The notes: generated by a model not told the origin, from the letters alone. A stretch of DNA of 64,000 nucleotides from Rheinheimera faecalis (GCF_021290965.1 NZ_JAJOYT010000006.1:146373-210372); one strand, 5' to 3'. Positions 29,562-37,760 are shown, numbered from the stretch's first letter. Program-made: numbers and translations.

Positions 29562-30419
29562 GTGAAAAAATCTTTAGTTACTGCGCTTTCTGTTATCAGC
29601 ATTGCCTCGTGGGCAGATCCGGCTCCTGTAGCCGATCTGTCCCGCGCTGGCGGTGGCGCTATCCAGACTCCAAAATACGCATCCACGGCTGATCGTATAG
29701 CTGCGCTGGAACGTATTGTTGAGGCCAGAGCCAACGCTCAGGTTGCTATGCAGCAGCAAGTGTCCGCATTGTTAGACGAAGTGTCTGAATTGCGTGGCAT
29801 CACTGAGATGCATTCCTACAAATTAGAAGAAATATTGCAGCAACAACGCAATATTTATCAGGAAATTGACCGGAGAATGGGCGCAGGCGCCAGTTCAGGT
29901 TCAACTCCAACCACTCCGACACAGCCAACAAGCACACCAACAACATCAGCTGAACAGGCGCCTATAGGCAATCCTGCTGCTGTGGTGAATGCTGATCCTG
30001 CTGCTGAAACTACAGATGCAGGGGGCGCTGAAGCCTCTTCCAGCCCGTCGGAAAGTGATGCTTATGAAAGTGCGGTGAATTTGGTGCTGAAAGATCGCGC
30101 CTACGATGCAGCTATCCCTGCATTTGAAAATTTTGTCCGTACTTACCCGGATTCCAGCTACGCACCAAACTCTTACTATTGGTTAGGCCAGTTATTTTTT
30201 ACCAAAAACGAACTGTTGAAAGCCAAAGCTCAGTTTGAACGTGTGGTTGCTCAGTATCCGCAGTCAGCAAAAGCTGCTGATTCTTTATCTAAATTGGGTC
30301 AACTGGCAGAACGAGAAGGCGATACAGCTGCAGCTAAGCAGTTTTATCAGCTTTTAGTCAGCAAATACCCACAAGCTAAACCTGCAAAAGCAGCAAAGGC
30401 TAAGCTAGAGACTCTGTAA
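29562..30419 (+). CDS. cpoB: Cell division coordinator CpoB (YbgF)
   Basis: 285 residues with a short signal peptide ending near ISIASWA. An N-terminal trimerising coiled coil (about 45-110) is followed by a Pro/Thr/Ser-rich linker and a C-terminal TPR domain (YESAVNLVLKDRAYDAAIPAFENFV, SYYWLGQLFFTKNELLKAKAQFERVV). CpoB links PBP1B activity to Tol-Pal at the septum in E. coli. The start is GTG. Last gene of the operon; a terminator follows. Confidence 0.95.
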   Translation: MKKSLVTALSVISIASWADPAPVADLSRAGGGAIQTPKYASTADRIAALERIVEARANAQVAMQQQVSALLDEVSELRGITEMHSYKLEEILQQQRNIYQEIDRRMGAGASSGSTPTTPTQPTSTPTTSAEQAPIGNPAAVVNADPAAETTDAGGAEASSSPSESDAYESAVNLVLKDRAYDAAIPAFENFVRTYPDSSYAPNSYYWLGQLFFTKNELLKAKAQFERVVAQYPQSAKAADSLSKLGQLAEREGDTAAAKQFYQLLVSKYPQAKPAKAAKAKLETL

Positions 30420-30439
30420 GCGATTTGTTGTGCTGAATA

Positions 30440-30468
30440 AAAGCCCTGGTATATGCCGGGGTTTTTTA
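30440..30468 (+). terminator. Terminator of the tol-pal operon
   Basis: CCCTGG pairs with CCGGGG (one G-T pair) around TATATG, with A before and six T after. It lies about 25 bases past the cpoB stop. From here to the tRNA-Lys promoter (30702) nothing else was seen. Confidence 0.85.
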
Positions 30469-30701
30469 TTTACAGCGAATAAATCAGGTTGAAAAAGTGA
30501 CTTATGATGTCCGGACTTTGTAAAAAAATAAGCAGGCGTTAGGGCTACTCAGGGAAACTGGCTGTTGCTACTGTTATCGAATGAAGACTCTTTTGCTGTA
30601 CATAAAAAACACTGTTGTTTTTATTTTCGCCGCAGCCTCTCGTTTTATGCTGGCATTTTAAGCAGTTGAACAAAGAAAATGGCATTTCTGGTAATTTTTG
30701 G

Positions 30702-30729
30702 TTGCACTGGAAATTTAAATAAGTAAGAT
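30702..30729 (+). promoter_or_regulatory. Promoter of the tRNA-Lys cluster
   Basis: TTGCAC (30702-30707), 16 bases, then TAAGAT (30724-30729), followed by a GC-rich CGTCCGCGGC stretch typical of stable RNA promoters. The first tRNA begins 15 bases later, so the leader is very short. Confidence 0.65.
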
Positions 30730-30744
30730 ATGCGTCCGCGGCAG

Positions 30745-30820
30745 GGGTCATTAGCTCAGCTGGTAGAGCAGCGGACTTTTAATCCGTTGGTCGATGATTC
30801 GAATTCATCATGACCCACCA
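30745..30820 (+). tRNA. tRNA-Lys (anticodon TTT), copy 1
   Basis: 76 bases with encoded CCA; GGGTCAT pairs with ATGACCC; anticodon loop contains TTT. T stem is GATGA/TTCATC around TTCGAAT. Part of a four-copy array placed between cpoB and nadA as in E. coli, where Lys and Val tRNAs alternate. Confidence 0.97.
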
Positions 30821-30847
30821 CTCCCGCGCAAACTTTTGTATCGAACT

Positions 30848-30923
30848 GGGTCATTAGCTCAGCTGGTAGAGCAGCGGACTTTTAATCCGTTGGTCGATGA
30901 TTCGAATTCATCATGACCCACCA
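30848..30923 (+). tRNA. tRNA-Lys (anticodon TTT), copy 2
   Basis: Identical to copy 1. The 27-base spacer before it is not conserved with the other spacers, apart from a short CGAT-like piece, so the genes rather than larger units are repeated. Confidence 0.97.
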
Positions 30924-30940
30924 CTTCGATACGCCTGTTT

Positions 30941-31016
30941 GGGTCATTAGCTCAGCTGGTAGAGCAGCGGACTTTTAATCCGTTGGTCGATGATTCGAAT
31001 TCATCATGACCCACCA
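30941..31016 (+). tRNA. tRNA-Lys (anticodon TTT), copy 3
   Basis: Identical to copies 1 and 2; spacer of 17 bases before it. Confidence 0.97.
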
Positions 31017-31037
31017 CTTTCTCGATTCTCCTTGCAT

Positions 31038-31113
31038 GGGTCATTAGCTCAGCTGGTAGAGCAGCGGACTTTTAATCCGTTGGTCGATGGTTCGAATCCA
31101 TCATGACCCACCA
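31038..31113 (+). tRNA. tRNA-Lys (anticodon TTT), copy 4, variant T stem
   Basis: Same as the other copies except in the T stem, where an A-T pair is replaced by G-C (GATGG/CCATC instead of GATGA/TTCATC). Both strands of the stem changed, so pairing is kept. Confidence 0.97.
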
Positions 31114-31156
31114 TGCAATCATCGCCTTCTTTGTGTTTTAAGCTAAGCTTTTTGTG

Positions 31157-31162
31157 TATAAT
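31157..31162 (+). promoter_or_regulatory. Likely -10 box of nadA
   Basis: A perfect TATAAT 29 bases before the nadA ATG. The best -35 match (TTGTGT, 31131-31136) has a 20-base spacer, so the upstream element is unclear. Confidence 0.5.
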
Positions 31163-31191
31163 GCCGCACTTTTTAAAACCGGGTGGCCGTT

Positions 31192-32250
31192 ATGGATCAA
31201 GCACTGCACTTCAACGAACTTGACTTTGTATTCCCGAAAAAACCTTTGCCGTTAAATGCGGATCAAAAAGCTGCCTACAAAGAACGTATCAAGCTTTTAT
31301 TACAGCAACGTGATGCTGTATTGGTTGCGCACTATTACACAGACCCTGAAATTCAGGCTTTGGCTGAAGAGACAGGCGGTTGTGTTTCTGACTCGCTGGA
31401 GATGGCACGTTTTGGCAATAAGCATTCAGCGAAAACCTTAATAGTGGCCGGTGTGAAGTTTATGGGCGAAACCGCCAAAATTCTGAACCCGGAAAAAACG
31501 GTATTAATGCCAACTCTTGAAGCGACTTGCTCACTGGACTTAGGTTGCCCTGCTGATGCATTCAGCGCGTTCTGCGACGAACACCCTGATCGTGTTGTTG
31601 TGGTGTATGCCAATACCTCTGCTGCTGTAAAAGCCCGCGCTGATTGGGTGGTTACGTCTTCTATCGCTCTGGATGTGGTAGAGCACTTAGACAGCGAAGG
31701 CAAAAAAATTCTGTGGGGCCCCGATCGTCACCTGGGCGCTTATGTGCAAAAACAAACAGGAGCCGACATGCTGTTATGGCAGGGCGCTTGTATTGTGCAT
31801 GATGAGTTTAAAGCCAAAGCGCTGGTTGAGCTTAAAAAGCAATATCCAAACGCTGCTGTACTGGTTCATCCTGAATCGCCAGCTAATGTGGTGGATTTAG
31901 CCGATGCGGTAGGTTCGACTAGTCAGTTAATCAAAGCTAGTCAGACGATGCCTAACGACACCTTTATCGTAGCCACAGACCGCGGCATTTTTTACAAGAT
32001 GCAGCAGGCTATGCCAGATAAGACCTTTATCGAAGCTCCAACGGGCGGTAACGGCGCAACGTGCCGCAGCTGCGCTCATTGCCCTTGGATGGCGATGAAC
32101 GGTCTGAAGGCGATTGAGGACGCTTTACTGCAGTCTGAAGGTCACGAGATATTCGTCGATGCTGATTTACGCGAACAGGCGTTAATCCCGCTGGACAGAA
32201 TGCTGAACTTCGCAAAATCAGCACAAATGCCAGTAAAAGGCAACGCATAA
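31192..32250 (+). CDS. nadA: Quinolinate synthase NadA
   Basis: Condenses iminoaspartate with dihydroxyacetone phosphate to quinolinate in NAD synthesis, using a 4Fe-4S cluster. The cluster cysteines are expected in [23 protein letters not shown] and the [13 protein letters not shown] segment. Other conserved parts are [19 protein letters not shown] and [18 protein letters not shown]. The ATG at 31192 follows GGGTGG at good spacing, giving 352 residues; an upstream GTG is rejected. Its position after cpoB and tRNA-Lys genes matches E. coli. Confidence 0.97.
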   Translation: MDQALHFNELDFVFPKKPLPLNADQKAAYKERIKLLLQQRDAVLVAHYYTDPEIQALAEETGGCVSDSLEMARFGNKHSAKTLIVAGVKFMGETAKILNPEKTVLMPTLEATCSLDLGCPADAFSAFCDEHPDRVVVVYANTSAAVKARADWVVTSSIALDVVEHLDSEGKKILWGPDRHLGAYVQKQTGADMLLWQGACIVHDEFKAKALVELKKQYPNAAVLVHPESPANVVDLADAVGSTSQLIKASQTMPNDTFIVATDRGIFYKMQQAMPDKTFIEAPTGGNGATCRSCAHCPWMAMNGLKAIEDALLQSEGHEIFVDADLREQALIPLDRMLNFAKSAQMPVKGNA

Positions 32251-32311
32251 GTCTTTGTTGGTTATAGTTGCTGAAAATTCCAGCAAAAGAACAAGGCTTT
32301 GTATTTAACTG

Positions 32312-32340
32312 TTGCACGGCGCGGTGATTTTCAATAGGAT
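32312..32340 (+). promoter_or_regulatory. Promoter of tRNA-Ser
   Basis: TTGCAC (32312-32317), 17 bases, TAGGAT (32335-32340), followed by AGCCGCGC as a GC-rich discriminator. A GCTTGC/GCAAGC hairpin (32347-32362) forms the leader up to the tRNA. Confidence 0.65.
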
Positions 32341-32365
32341 AGCCGCGCTTGCTGTAGCAAGCCTC

Positions 32366-32455
32366 GGAGAGATGGCTGAGTGGCTGAAGGCGCACGCCTG
32401 GAAAGTGTGTTTAGGTTAACCCCTAACGAGGGTTCGAATCCCTCTCTCTCCGCCA
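32366..32455 (+). tRNA. tRNA-Ser (anticodon GGA)
   Basis: 90 bases with encoded CCA and a long variable arm (GTTAACCCCTAAC). GGAGAGA pairs with TCTCTCC, discriminator G. The anticodon arm GCCTGGAAAG resembles E. coli tRNA-Ser(GGA). It is followed at once by an unusually long terminator hairpin and three tandem repeats. Confidence 0.97.
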
Positions 32456-32460
32456 GATTA

Positions 32461-32500
32461 AATGAAAAAGCCCCGGACGAAAGTCCGGGGCTTTTTCATT
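32461..32500 (+). terminator. 18-bp perfect hairpin terminator of tRNA-Ser
   Basis: Arms at 32461-32478 and 32483-32500 are perfectly complementary over 18 bases (AATGAAAAAGCCCCGGAC on the left) and enclose a GAAA tetraloop; the right arm includes CTTTTT. The right arm, but not the left, is repeated at 32645 and 32807 as the start of each tandem unit. Confidence 0.9.
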
Positions 32501-32909
32501 TAAACCGGAGAGCGAGGATTTGGTTCGAACCCTTAGTTCGACCGGTTTGCCGGGAGCAAACCGGAACGCGCTTTAGCGCGGCCCCAAAGGGGGGGAGGGC
32601 AGGATGCCCGGAATAATCCCGAGGTGCTGCTGTCACGAACGAAAGTCCGGGGCTTTTTCATTTAAACCGGAGAACGAGGATTTGGTTCGAACCCTTAGTT
32701 CGACCGGTTTGCCGGGAGCAAACCGGAACACGCTTTAGCGCGGCCCCAAAGGGGGGGAGGGCAGGATGCCCGGAATAATCCCGAGGTGCTGCTGTCACGA
32801 ACGAAAGTCCGGGCCTTTTTCATTTAAATCGGAGAGCGAGGATGTGGTTCGAACCCTTAGTTCGACAAGTTCGCCGGGAGCAAACCGGGACGCGCTTTAG
32901 CGCGGCCCG
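32483..32909 (+). repeat. Three tandem 162-bp repeats behind tRNA-Ser
   Basis: Units start at 32483, 32645 and 32807, each with GTCCGGGG(C)CTTTTTCATT. Units 1 and 2 are almost identical over 162 bases; unit 3 follows for about 100 bases and then diverges. Each unit holds an antisense copy of the tRNA-Ser acceptor/T-arm (CGGAGAGCGAGG, then TTCGAACCC), a 9-bp perfect hairpin CCGGTTTGC/GCAAACCGG with loop CGGGA (32542-32564; decayed in unit 3), CGCGC/GCGCG, and GGGCA/TGCCC around GGA (32597-32609). No convincing reading frame. The layout recalls the repeats behind E. coli tyrT. Confidence 0.85.
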
Positions 32910-32940
32910 CAGGGCCAGCACCATGGATGGTGCCGGCAAT
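32904..32940. repeat. Dispersed intergenic element, copy 2
   Basis: GGCCCGCAGGG followed by a near-palindrome GCACCATGGATGGTGCCG. Same layout as 24599-24633. It replaces the end of the third tandem unit. Confidence 0.6.
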
Positions 32941-32956
32941 CCCTCTCTCTGAGCCA
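32938..32956 (+). pseudogene. Degenerate copy of the tRNA-Ser 3' end
   Basis: AATCCCTCTCTCTGAGCCA matches the last 19 bases of tRNA-Ser (32437-32455) at 17 positions, in the same orientation. The two copies bracket the repeat array, as att sites or duplication scars would. Confidence 0.6.
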
Positions 32957-32987
32957 GTTTCGTTCGCTCCCTGTTTTGCTAAACCCA

Positions 32988-33683
32988 TCACTCCGACCAA
33001 TACCAACTGGTTACGTTGTAGCGATACGCAGTGGCTGCTTCACTCGTTACAGCCTTGACCCAGTGCTCAGAGCCTTGTGATGACGGATCAAACAACACAC
33101 AGCGGTTGTATGAAGGCGCGATAGTCACAGGTTTATTGTCCTTACCCATAAACACCAGTTCGCCGCCGTTATCGTGCTGCCAGTCTTTATTCAGATAGAG
33201 CAGCATACAGACCTCTCTGCCTGGTGAGTCATCCGCGTGTTGATTGACAAAATCGCTGGTACTTAAGCGAAAATAATTGGTGTTAATTTCTGGCTTAGCC
33301 ACATTGATGTCCGTGATTTGCACACTAAAAATTTTAGATAACAACGACATAAATTCGCTGCTTCGTAAAAACTGCAAAAACTCCAAAGCAATAGCAGAAG
33401 GAGTATTCTCAGCACCATTCACGGTTCGATCCCAACGATCCCGCTGCACAAAACGTTCAGTGTCAGGAGTGTTTTGCCATTGTGTATCATTCACATACAA
33501 AGCAGAGTAGCTGTGCTTTTGCGTTTTCCACTGCTGTTCTTGCTGTAAAACATGGCTGACTTCATCGAGTTTGCTCTGGTCAAATAAACCATCAATAACG
33601 ATATGGTGAGGGCTTGAGTTCAATAAAGCCTTTCGATAGGCGCGGATTGCAGAAGCGGTAATTTGCTGTTCATTCAGCCACAT
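32988..33683 (-). CDS. 2-oxoglutarate/Fe(II)-dependent oxygenase family protein
   Basis: About 231 residues, no signal peptide. The double-stranded beta-helix metal site is visible: His149 and Asp151 in FVNQHADDSPGREVCMLLYLN, and a distal His207 in GSEHWVKAV; Arg in AYRYN can bind 2-oxoglutarate. NGGELVFMG is typical of prolyl 4-hydroxylase-like members. The substrate cannot be told. The ATG at 33683 is used; the open frame can begin at a GTG four codons upstream, and neither start has a strong ribosome site. It lies alone, next to the tRNA-Ser repeat array. Confidence 0.78.
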   Translation of the reverse strand: MWLNEQQITASAIRAYRKALLNSSPHHIVIDGLFDQSKLDEVSHVLQQEQQWKTQKHSYSALYVNDTQWQNTPDTERFVQRDRWDRTVNGAENTPSAIALEFLQFLRSSEFMSLLSKIFSVQITDINVAKPEINTNYFRLSTSDFVNQHADDSPGREVCMLLYLNKDWQHDNGGELVFMGKDNKPVTIAPSYNRCVLFDPSSQGSEHWVKAVTSEAATAYRYNVTSWYWSE

Positions 33684-34261
33684 GAAGAGGACCACTTGTC
33701 GAGTTAGCTAATGTCTTATCGCGCTGATGATACAATATTTTAAGCCGTTTATATGACTTCAGTGAGGAGAAAGTAGAGCACTAACGAATAGGCTTTTTGC
33801 TGCTATCCATATCGCTCAGATGCCAGCCCGGCAACCCGACAACGTGCAACTACTTCAATTCTCTTTCAGTCTCACATGTCAGGGCCTGAGAAACAGTATT
33901 CAGCAGCTGTTAAGGGGACAAGCGCGATTGTAGGTACGTAATTGAGATTATAAGCAGACATTTAATTGTTATGCCGTAAAACGGCGCAGTGCCATCTGTC
34001 CAGAGTTTTCCTTGGTCGACGATACTGAAAAATAAACTCCACGGCAAAGAATCCGCTTTGTTCTGGTCTGTAGCCTTAACTTGGAGACACATGGGTTACA
34101 GAAAGAATAAAACTCAGGAATGACAAAGACGTAAATCTGTAAACCCAGATTAATGTCATTTGAATTTAGTCCTATGTTCAATGCCCACCAGCTCCGAGGC
34201 AGGAATAGTTCATGCTGCAGCTAATAGGGTGTTGAGCGGAACCCTATATATGGAGTTTCAG
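33684..34261. other. Spacer upstream of the Crp/Fnr-type gene
   Basis: No convincing gene: the open frames here lack ribosome sites and conserved features. A short GCCG/CGGC hairpin lies near 33972 and ATAGGGT/ACCCTAT (34224-34230, 34241-34247) forms a hairpin a few bases before the ribosome site of the downstream regulator, where it could affect its translation. Confidence 0.5.
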
Positions 34262-34987
34262 ATGCCTCATTTAAAAGGCCTGCAGCAAAATCAAATGCTG
34301 GCCACCTTTCCTATTGACGTGCAAGAACGTTTGTATCCCCATATGGATTTAATCGAATTACCATCAGGTAAGGTCTTATATGAATCCGGTGATACGCTGC
34401 GTTATGTTTACTTCCCTACCGATTCTGTTGTGTCATTAATGCATGTAACAGAATGTGGAGCTTGCGCTGAAATTTCAGTGGTGGGTAATGAAGGTTTGAT
34501 AGGAATTTCACTCTTTATGGGCGGAGGTAGTACCAACAGCAAAGCCTTAGTGCAACGTTCGGGTTACGCCTATCGCCTGTTAGGTCAGCGCTTAAAAGAT
34601 GAATTTAATCGTCATGGGGCTTTATTGCACACAGTGCTGCGTTACACCCAGGCACTCATCACTCAAATGGCTCAAACTGCAGCGTGCAACCGTCATCATT
34701 CTATTGAGCAGCGACTCTGCCGTTGGTTGTTAGTCACTCTCGACCGGCGGGAAGGTAACGAGCTGGTGATCACGCAGGAACTGATCGCTAATATGTTGGG
34801 TGTACGTCGTGAAGGCGTAACAGAAGCGGCAGGCCGTTTACAGCGCATGGGGGTGATTGAATATCACCGTGGCCGTATTCAGGTGATCCACCGCACTCAG
34901 CTTGAGACCTTAAGTTGTGAATGTTATGCCGTAGTGCGAAAAGAATCAGAGCGATTACTGCCCTGGATCAACAGAATAAACAGTTAA
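34262..34987 (+). CDS. Crp/Fnr-family transcriptional regulator
   Basis: 241 residues from the ATG preceded by TGGAG at 34250-34254; the open frame extends further upstream, but those residues are not family-like. A cyclic nucleotide-binding type beta-barrel (LPSGKVLYESGDTLRYVYFPTDSVVSL, VGNEGLIGISLFMGG) is followed by a long helix and a winged helix (ITQELIANMLGVRREGVTEAAGRLQRMGVIEYHRGRI). There is no N-terminal Cys cluster like Fnr and no clear cAMP-binding Arg-Ser pair, so the signal is unknown. This subtype is common in environmental proteobacteria. Confidence 0.85.
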   Translation: MPHLKGLQQNQMLATFPIDVQERLYPHMDLIELPSGKVLYESGDTLRYVYFPTDSVVSLMHVTECGACAEISVVGNEGLIGISLFMGGGSTNSKALVQRSGYAYRLLGQRLKDEFNRHGALLHTVLRYTQALITQMAQTAACNRHHSIEQRLCRWLLVTLDRREGNELVITQELIANMLGVRREGVTEAAGRLQRMGVIEYHRGRIQVIHRTQLETLSCECYAVVRKESERLLPWINRINS

Positions 34988-35102
34988 TCTGGCCCACTTT
35001 GTCATGGATGCAAAAAGTCTGGGACAGAACGAAGGGGGTCATATAGTAGGGGAAGGACGCCCGTACTGATCCCTTGTTACTAGTGCTATGCACAAAGTAG
35101 GT

Positions 35103-35360
35103 TCAGCCTACCCGCCACTCCAGACCATAATGTGCAAATAGCTCAGCATCTTTGGCAAACCAGACTTCAAAGGCCTGTACATCATAACCTTCTTGTCTGG
35201 CTAGCCTGAATATTCTGACCGAGAGTTCAAGTAAATCACGATAGCTCCAGGCTTTACCTTGATAAATTACAGTTAAATCAGGATGTTCTGCCAATATCTC
35301 TATGGCTGTCATCGTCTGATTCAAACGTCCTAATTGCTCTGTGCGCCATGTTGTGTTCAT
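35103..35360 (-). CDS. Small conserved-looking protein, unknown function
   Basis: 85 residues starting MNTTWRTEQLGRLNQTM; AAGGAG at ideal distance decides this start over the longer frame, which adds 29 residues. Contains IYQGKAWSYRDLLELSVRIFRLAR and ends FAHYGLEWRVG. No signal peptide or membrane segment; I do not recognise the family. It lies 93 bases behind a putative metallopeptidase gene on the same strand. Confidence 0.65.
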   Translation of the reverse strand: MNTTWRTEQLGRLNQTMTAIEILAEHPDLTVIYQGKAWSYRDLLELSVRIFRLARQEGYDVQAFEVWFAKDAELFAHYGLEWRVG

Positions 35361-35453
35361 CGTTACGCTCCTTTGGTCAAAATACCGTCGGTAGGCCTGT
35401 ATCTGCAGAACATAATTCAATATTTGTGCCATGGCGTGGGCAGACAAGATAAC

Positions 35454-36239
35454 TTAACGCAAAGCGCGGCCGAGCAACGAAAAATAGCTAAGCCAGTGTT
35501 GGGCGAGAACTGCGGATAAAGTGGAGTCCGGGTATAAACCCGCTTTAGCTGCTTTGCTTTTTAAGGTACCGTTGACTAAAAAGCTGTTTTTAAGCCGTTG
35601 TTGTTGCAGCATATGTTCAAAAGCCCGTGCGGCCAGCTCTTCCGGCTTGGCGTAATAATAAATGCCATGGCTTTGATCAAAGGCGGCAGAAGTTTTGACG
35701 TAGTTATTGGGTTCAGATCCACTGACGGATAAAAACAGCGCCGCAAAGCTTTGATCCAAATACTGATTCAGTGGGTGAGGGGAAACCGCCGCATTGTTCA
35801 GCCAGCTGGAACTGGCAAAAGCGGAAGCAGGAAGCTCATCGGTAAACAACTTGCTGCAAATATAATGATCAAAGGCGTGAAACCACTCATGCGCCAGGCT
35901 GCCACCGCCGGCATTTTTGGCCAGAGCCAGTAAACGCCCTTGAGGTTGATAAAAAGCACAGCTGCCTTGTTGTCCACCTATACCAAAATTCAGGCTCAGG
36001 CTTTGGTTCAGTGAAATCACTTGTTCTGGCACCTGTAACAGCAGCATCAGATCAGATAAAGCGTCAAAAAACAGGTTAGCCGCTAGTTGTTGCTCGGCAG
36101 CTGTGACCCAGCGGCCAATTTTAATACTTTGGAAACCAAAAATTTTTACTATATCCAAAAAGCTGACGTCGGCGCCGGATCTGTGTTCCGGACCGTTACG
36201 AAAATAGGCTTGCTGTATGCGGGGTATTAAATCAGCCAT
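35454..36239 (-). CDS. Putative zinc metallopeptidase with HEWFH motif
   Basis: 261 residues, no signal peptide. HEWFHAFDHYI (His117-Glu118-x-x-His121) is a gluzincin-type zinc site preceded by a Gly-rich GGGSLAH; a downstream acidic ligand may be the Glu in KPEELAARAFEHML. The pattern SLAHEWFHAFDHY is shared with the CLCA_X group and with phage polyvalent-protein domains, which suggests a relation to mobile elements. Substrate and role are unknown. It may be cotranscribed with the 85-residue protein downstream. Confidence 0.6.
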   Translation of the reverse strand: MADLIPRIQQAYFRNGPEHRSGADVSFLDIVKIFGFQSIKIGRWVTAAEQQLAANLFFDALSDLMLLLQVPEQVISLNQSLSLNFGIGGQQGSCAFYQPQGRLLALAKNAGGGSLAHEWFHAFDHYICSKLFTDELPASAFASSSWLNNAAVSPHPLNQYLDQSFAALFLSVSGSEPNNYVKTSAAFDQSHGIYYYAKPEELAARAFEHMLQQQRLKNSFLVNGTLKSKAAKAGLYPDSTLSAVLAQHWLSYFSLLGRALR

Positions 36240-36389
36240 AGGGTAACTGGTTCAAATTTAAACATTTTTTAAGCGCTTATGCTGGGAAAACACAGTTTAA
36301 GTCGTATACTGACAAGCGGTATAGTGATTTTCATTAAAACCTGATGGCTTTTCACTTATGCAAAGCCAGTTGAAACAAAGAGTGATTTT

Positions 36390-37703
36390 ATGTCCCTGCT
36401 AGAAAATTTACTGATTATGTTGCTGCTGATCAGTGCCAGTGCCTTCTTTTCCATGTCTGAAATAGCCTTAGCTGCTTCACGCAAAATTCGCTTAAAACAA
36501 CTGGCGTCAGACGGTGAACCGCGCGCAGCCTTGGTGTTACAGCTGCAGTCTAACCCCGGTAGTTTTTTCACCATAGCCCAGATTGGCTTAAATGCTGTGG
36601 CTATCTTAGGTGGTATTTTAGGTGAAGCTGCTTTTACGCCTTATATTCTGAGCTTGCTGAATTTAATTTTTGAAAACCCGGCTAACGAAGGCATCGCCTT
36701 TGGTTTGTCGGTGTTTTTTGTCACCGCTTTGTTTATTTTGTTTGCCGATTTAATGCCAAAACGCCTTGCGATGTTATCGCCGGAAAAAGTCGCGATTTCT
36801 GTGGTGAACCTTGTGTTGCTGATGCTGGTTATTTTTAAACCTCTGGTCTGGTTTTTTAATAGCCTGGCAAATCTGGTGTTCAAACTCTTTAACGTACCTA
36901 TGCAGCGTATCGATCAAATTACACCTGAAGATATAGTGGCCATGATGGATGAAGGTGCTCAGGCTGGTGTCTTACAACAGCAGGAACGCACTTTGCTGGA
37001 GAACGTATTTGATATGGACTCCCGCACTGTGACTTCAGCCATGACAGCGCGCGAAAGCTTAATTTACTTTAATTTAAAAGAAACAGCCGAGAGCATTAAA
37101 AACAAAATCGCCGAACATCCACACGCCAAATTTATTGTCTGCGATGACAGTCTGGATAAAGTGGTGGGTTATGTCGACAGTCGCGATATTTTGATGCAGG
37201 TGTTGCATCAACAGCCAATTAACTTACTTAAAGAAGGCATGATCCACACCCCTTTGATTGTGCCTGATTCTTTGTCTTTGTACGAAGTGTTAGCGCAGTT
37301 TAAGGCCAGTGGTATCGACTTTGCTGTAGTGCTGAACGAATACGCTTTAACCGTAGGTATGGTCACTCTGAAAGATGTGATGAGCATTGTGATGGGTGAG
37401 CTGGTCAATTCGGACGAAGAGCAAATAGTACAGCGTGATGAAGCGTCCTGGCTGGTGGAAGGTTTAACACCGTTGGATGATGTGATGCGGGTCTTTGATA
37501 TCGACAGTTTTCCGGACGACGAGAATTACGAAACCATTGCAGGTTTTATGATGTATATGCTGCGTAAGATCCCTAAACGCACTGACTTTGTCATTTTTCA
37601 GGGTTACAAGTTTGAAGTGGTCGATATCGACAGCTACAAAATTGACCAGTTGTTAGTGACTAAAGTCAAAGTGGCAGAACAAGGTGAGCAGGCTGGCGGT
37701 TAA
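36390..37703 (+). CDS. CNNM / CorC-HlyC family protein (PaeA/YtfL-like)
   Basis: 437 residues: an N-terminal DUF21 (CNNM) membrane domain with about four hydrophobic segments in residues 5-170 (FFSMSEIALAASRKIRLKQLASDG is typical), a CBS pair in about 205-340, and a C-terminal CorC_HlyC domain (FPDDENYETIAGFMMYMLRKIPKRTDFVIFQGYKFEV). E. coli YtfL (PaeA) exports cadaverine and putrescine; other members affect Mg or Co transport. Close to YtfL in size and pattern, but transport substrate cannot be read from sequence. Confidence 0.82.
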   Translation: MSLLENLLIMLLLISASAFFSMSEIALAASRKIRLKQLASDGEPRAALVLQLQSNPGSFFTIAQIGLNAVAILGGILGEAAFTPYILSLLNLIFENPANEGIAFGLSVFFVTALFILFADLMPKRLAMLSPEKVAISVVNLVLLMLVIFKPLVWFFNSLANLVFKLFNVPMQRIDQITPEDIVAMMDEGAQAGVLQQQERTLLENVFDMDSRTVTSAMTARESLIYFNLKETAESIKNKIAEHPHAKFIVCDDSLDKVVGYVDSRDILMQVLHQQPINLLKEGMIHTPLIVPDSLSLYEVLAQFKASGIDFAVVLNEYALTVGMVTLKDVMSIVMGELVNSDEEQIVQRDEASWLVEGLTPLDDVMRVFDIDSFPDDENYETIAGFMMYMLRKIPKRTDFVIFQGYKFEVVDIDSYKIDQLLVTKVKVAEQGEQAGG

Positions 37704-37725
37704 AGGCTTAAAAAAACAAAGAAGT

Positions 37726-37753
37726 TTGGGGCAGAATCTAACTTCTGCCCCAA
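37726..37753. terminator. Bidirectional hairpin between convergent genes
   Basis: TTGGGGCAGAA (37726-37736) and TTCTGCCCCAA (37743-37753) form a perfect 11-bp stem with a 6-base loop. Seven A residues to the left supply a T-run for the minus-strand transcript; the plus side has only a weak TTTT. Confidence 0.7.
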
Positions 37754-37760
37754 CGCAGTT

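Noticed and set aside
32380..32616. Open frame running from tRNA-Ser into the tandem repeats
   Set aside because: It starts inside the tRNA, crosses the terminator hairpin and shows no protein-like conservation between units.
32483..32909. Possible CRISPR array
   Set aside because: Units of 162 bases are repeated as a whole with no short repeat/unique spacer pattern and no cas genes.
34160..34261. N-terminal extension of the Crp/Fnr-type protein
   Set aside because: The residues are not family-like and TGGAG at 34250-34254 fits the ATG at 34262 well.
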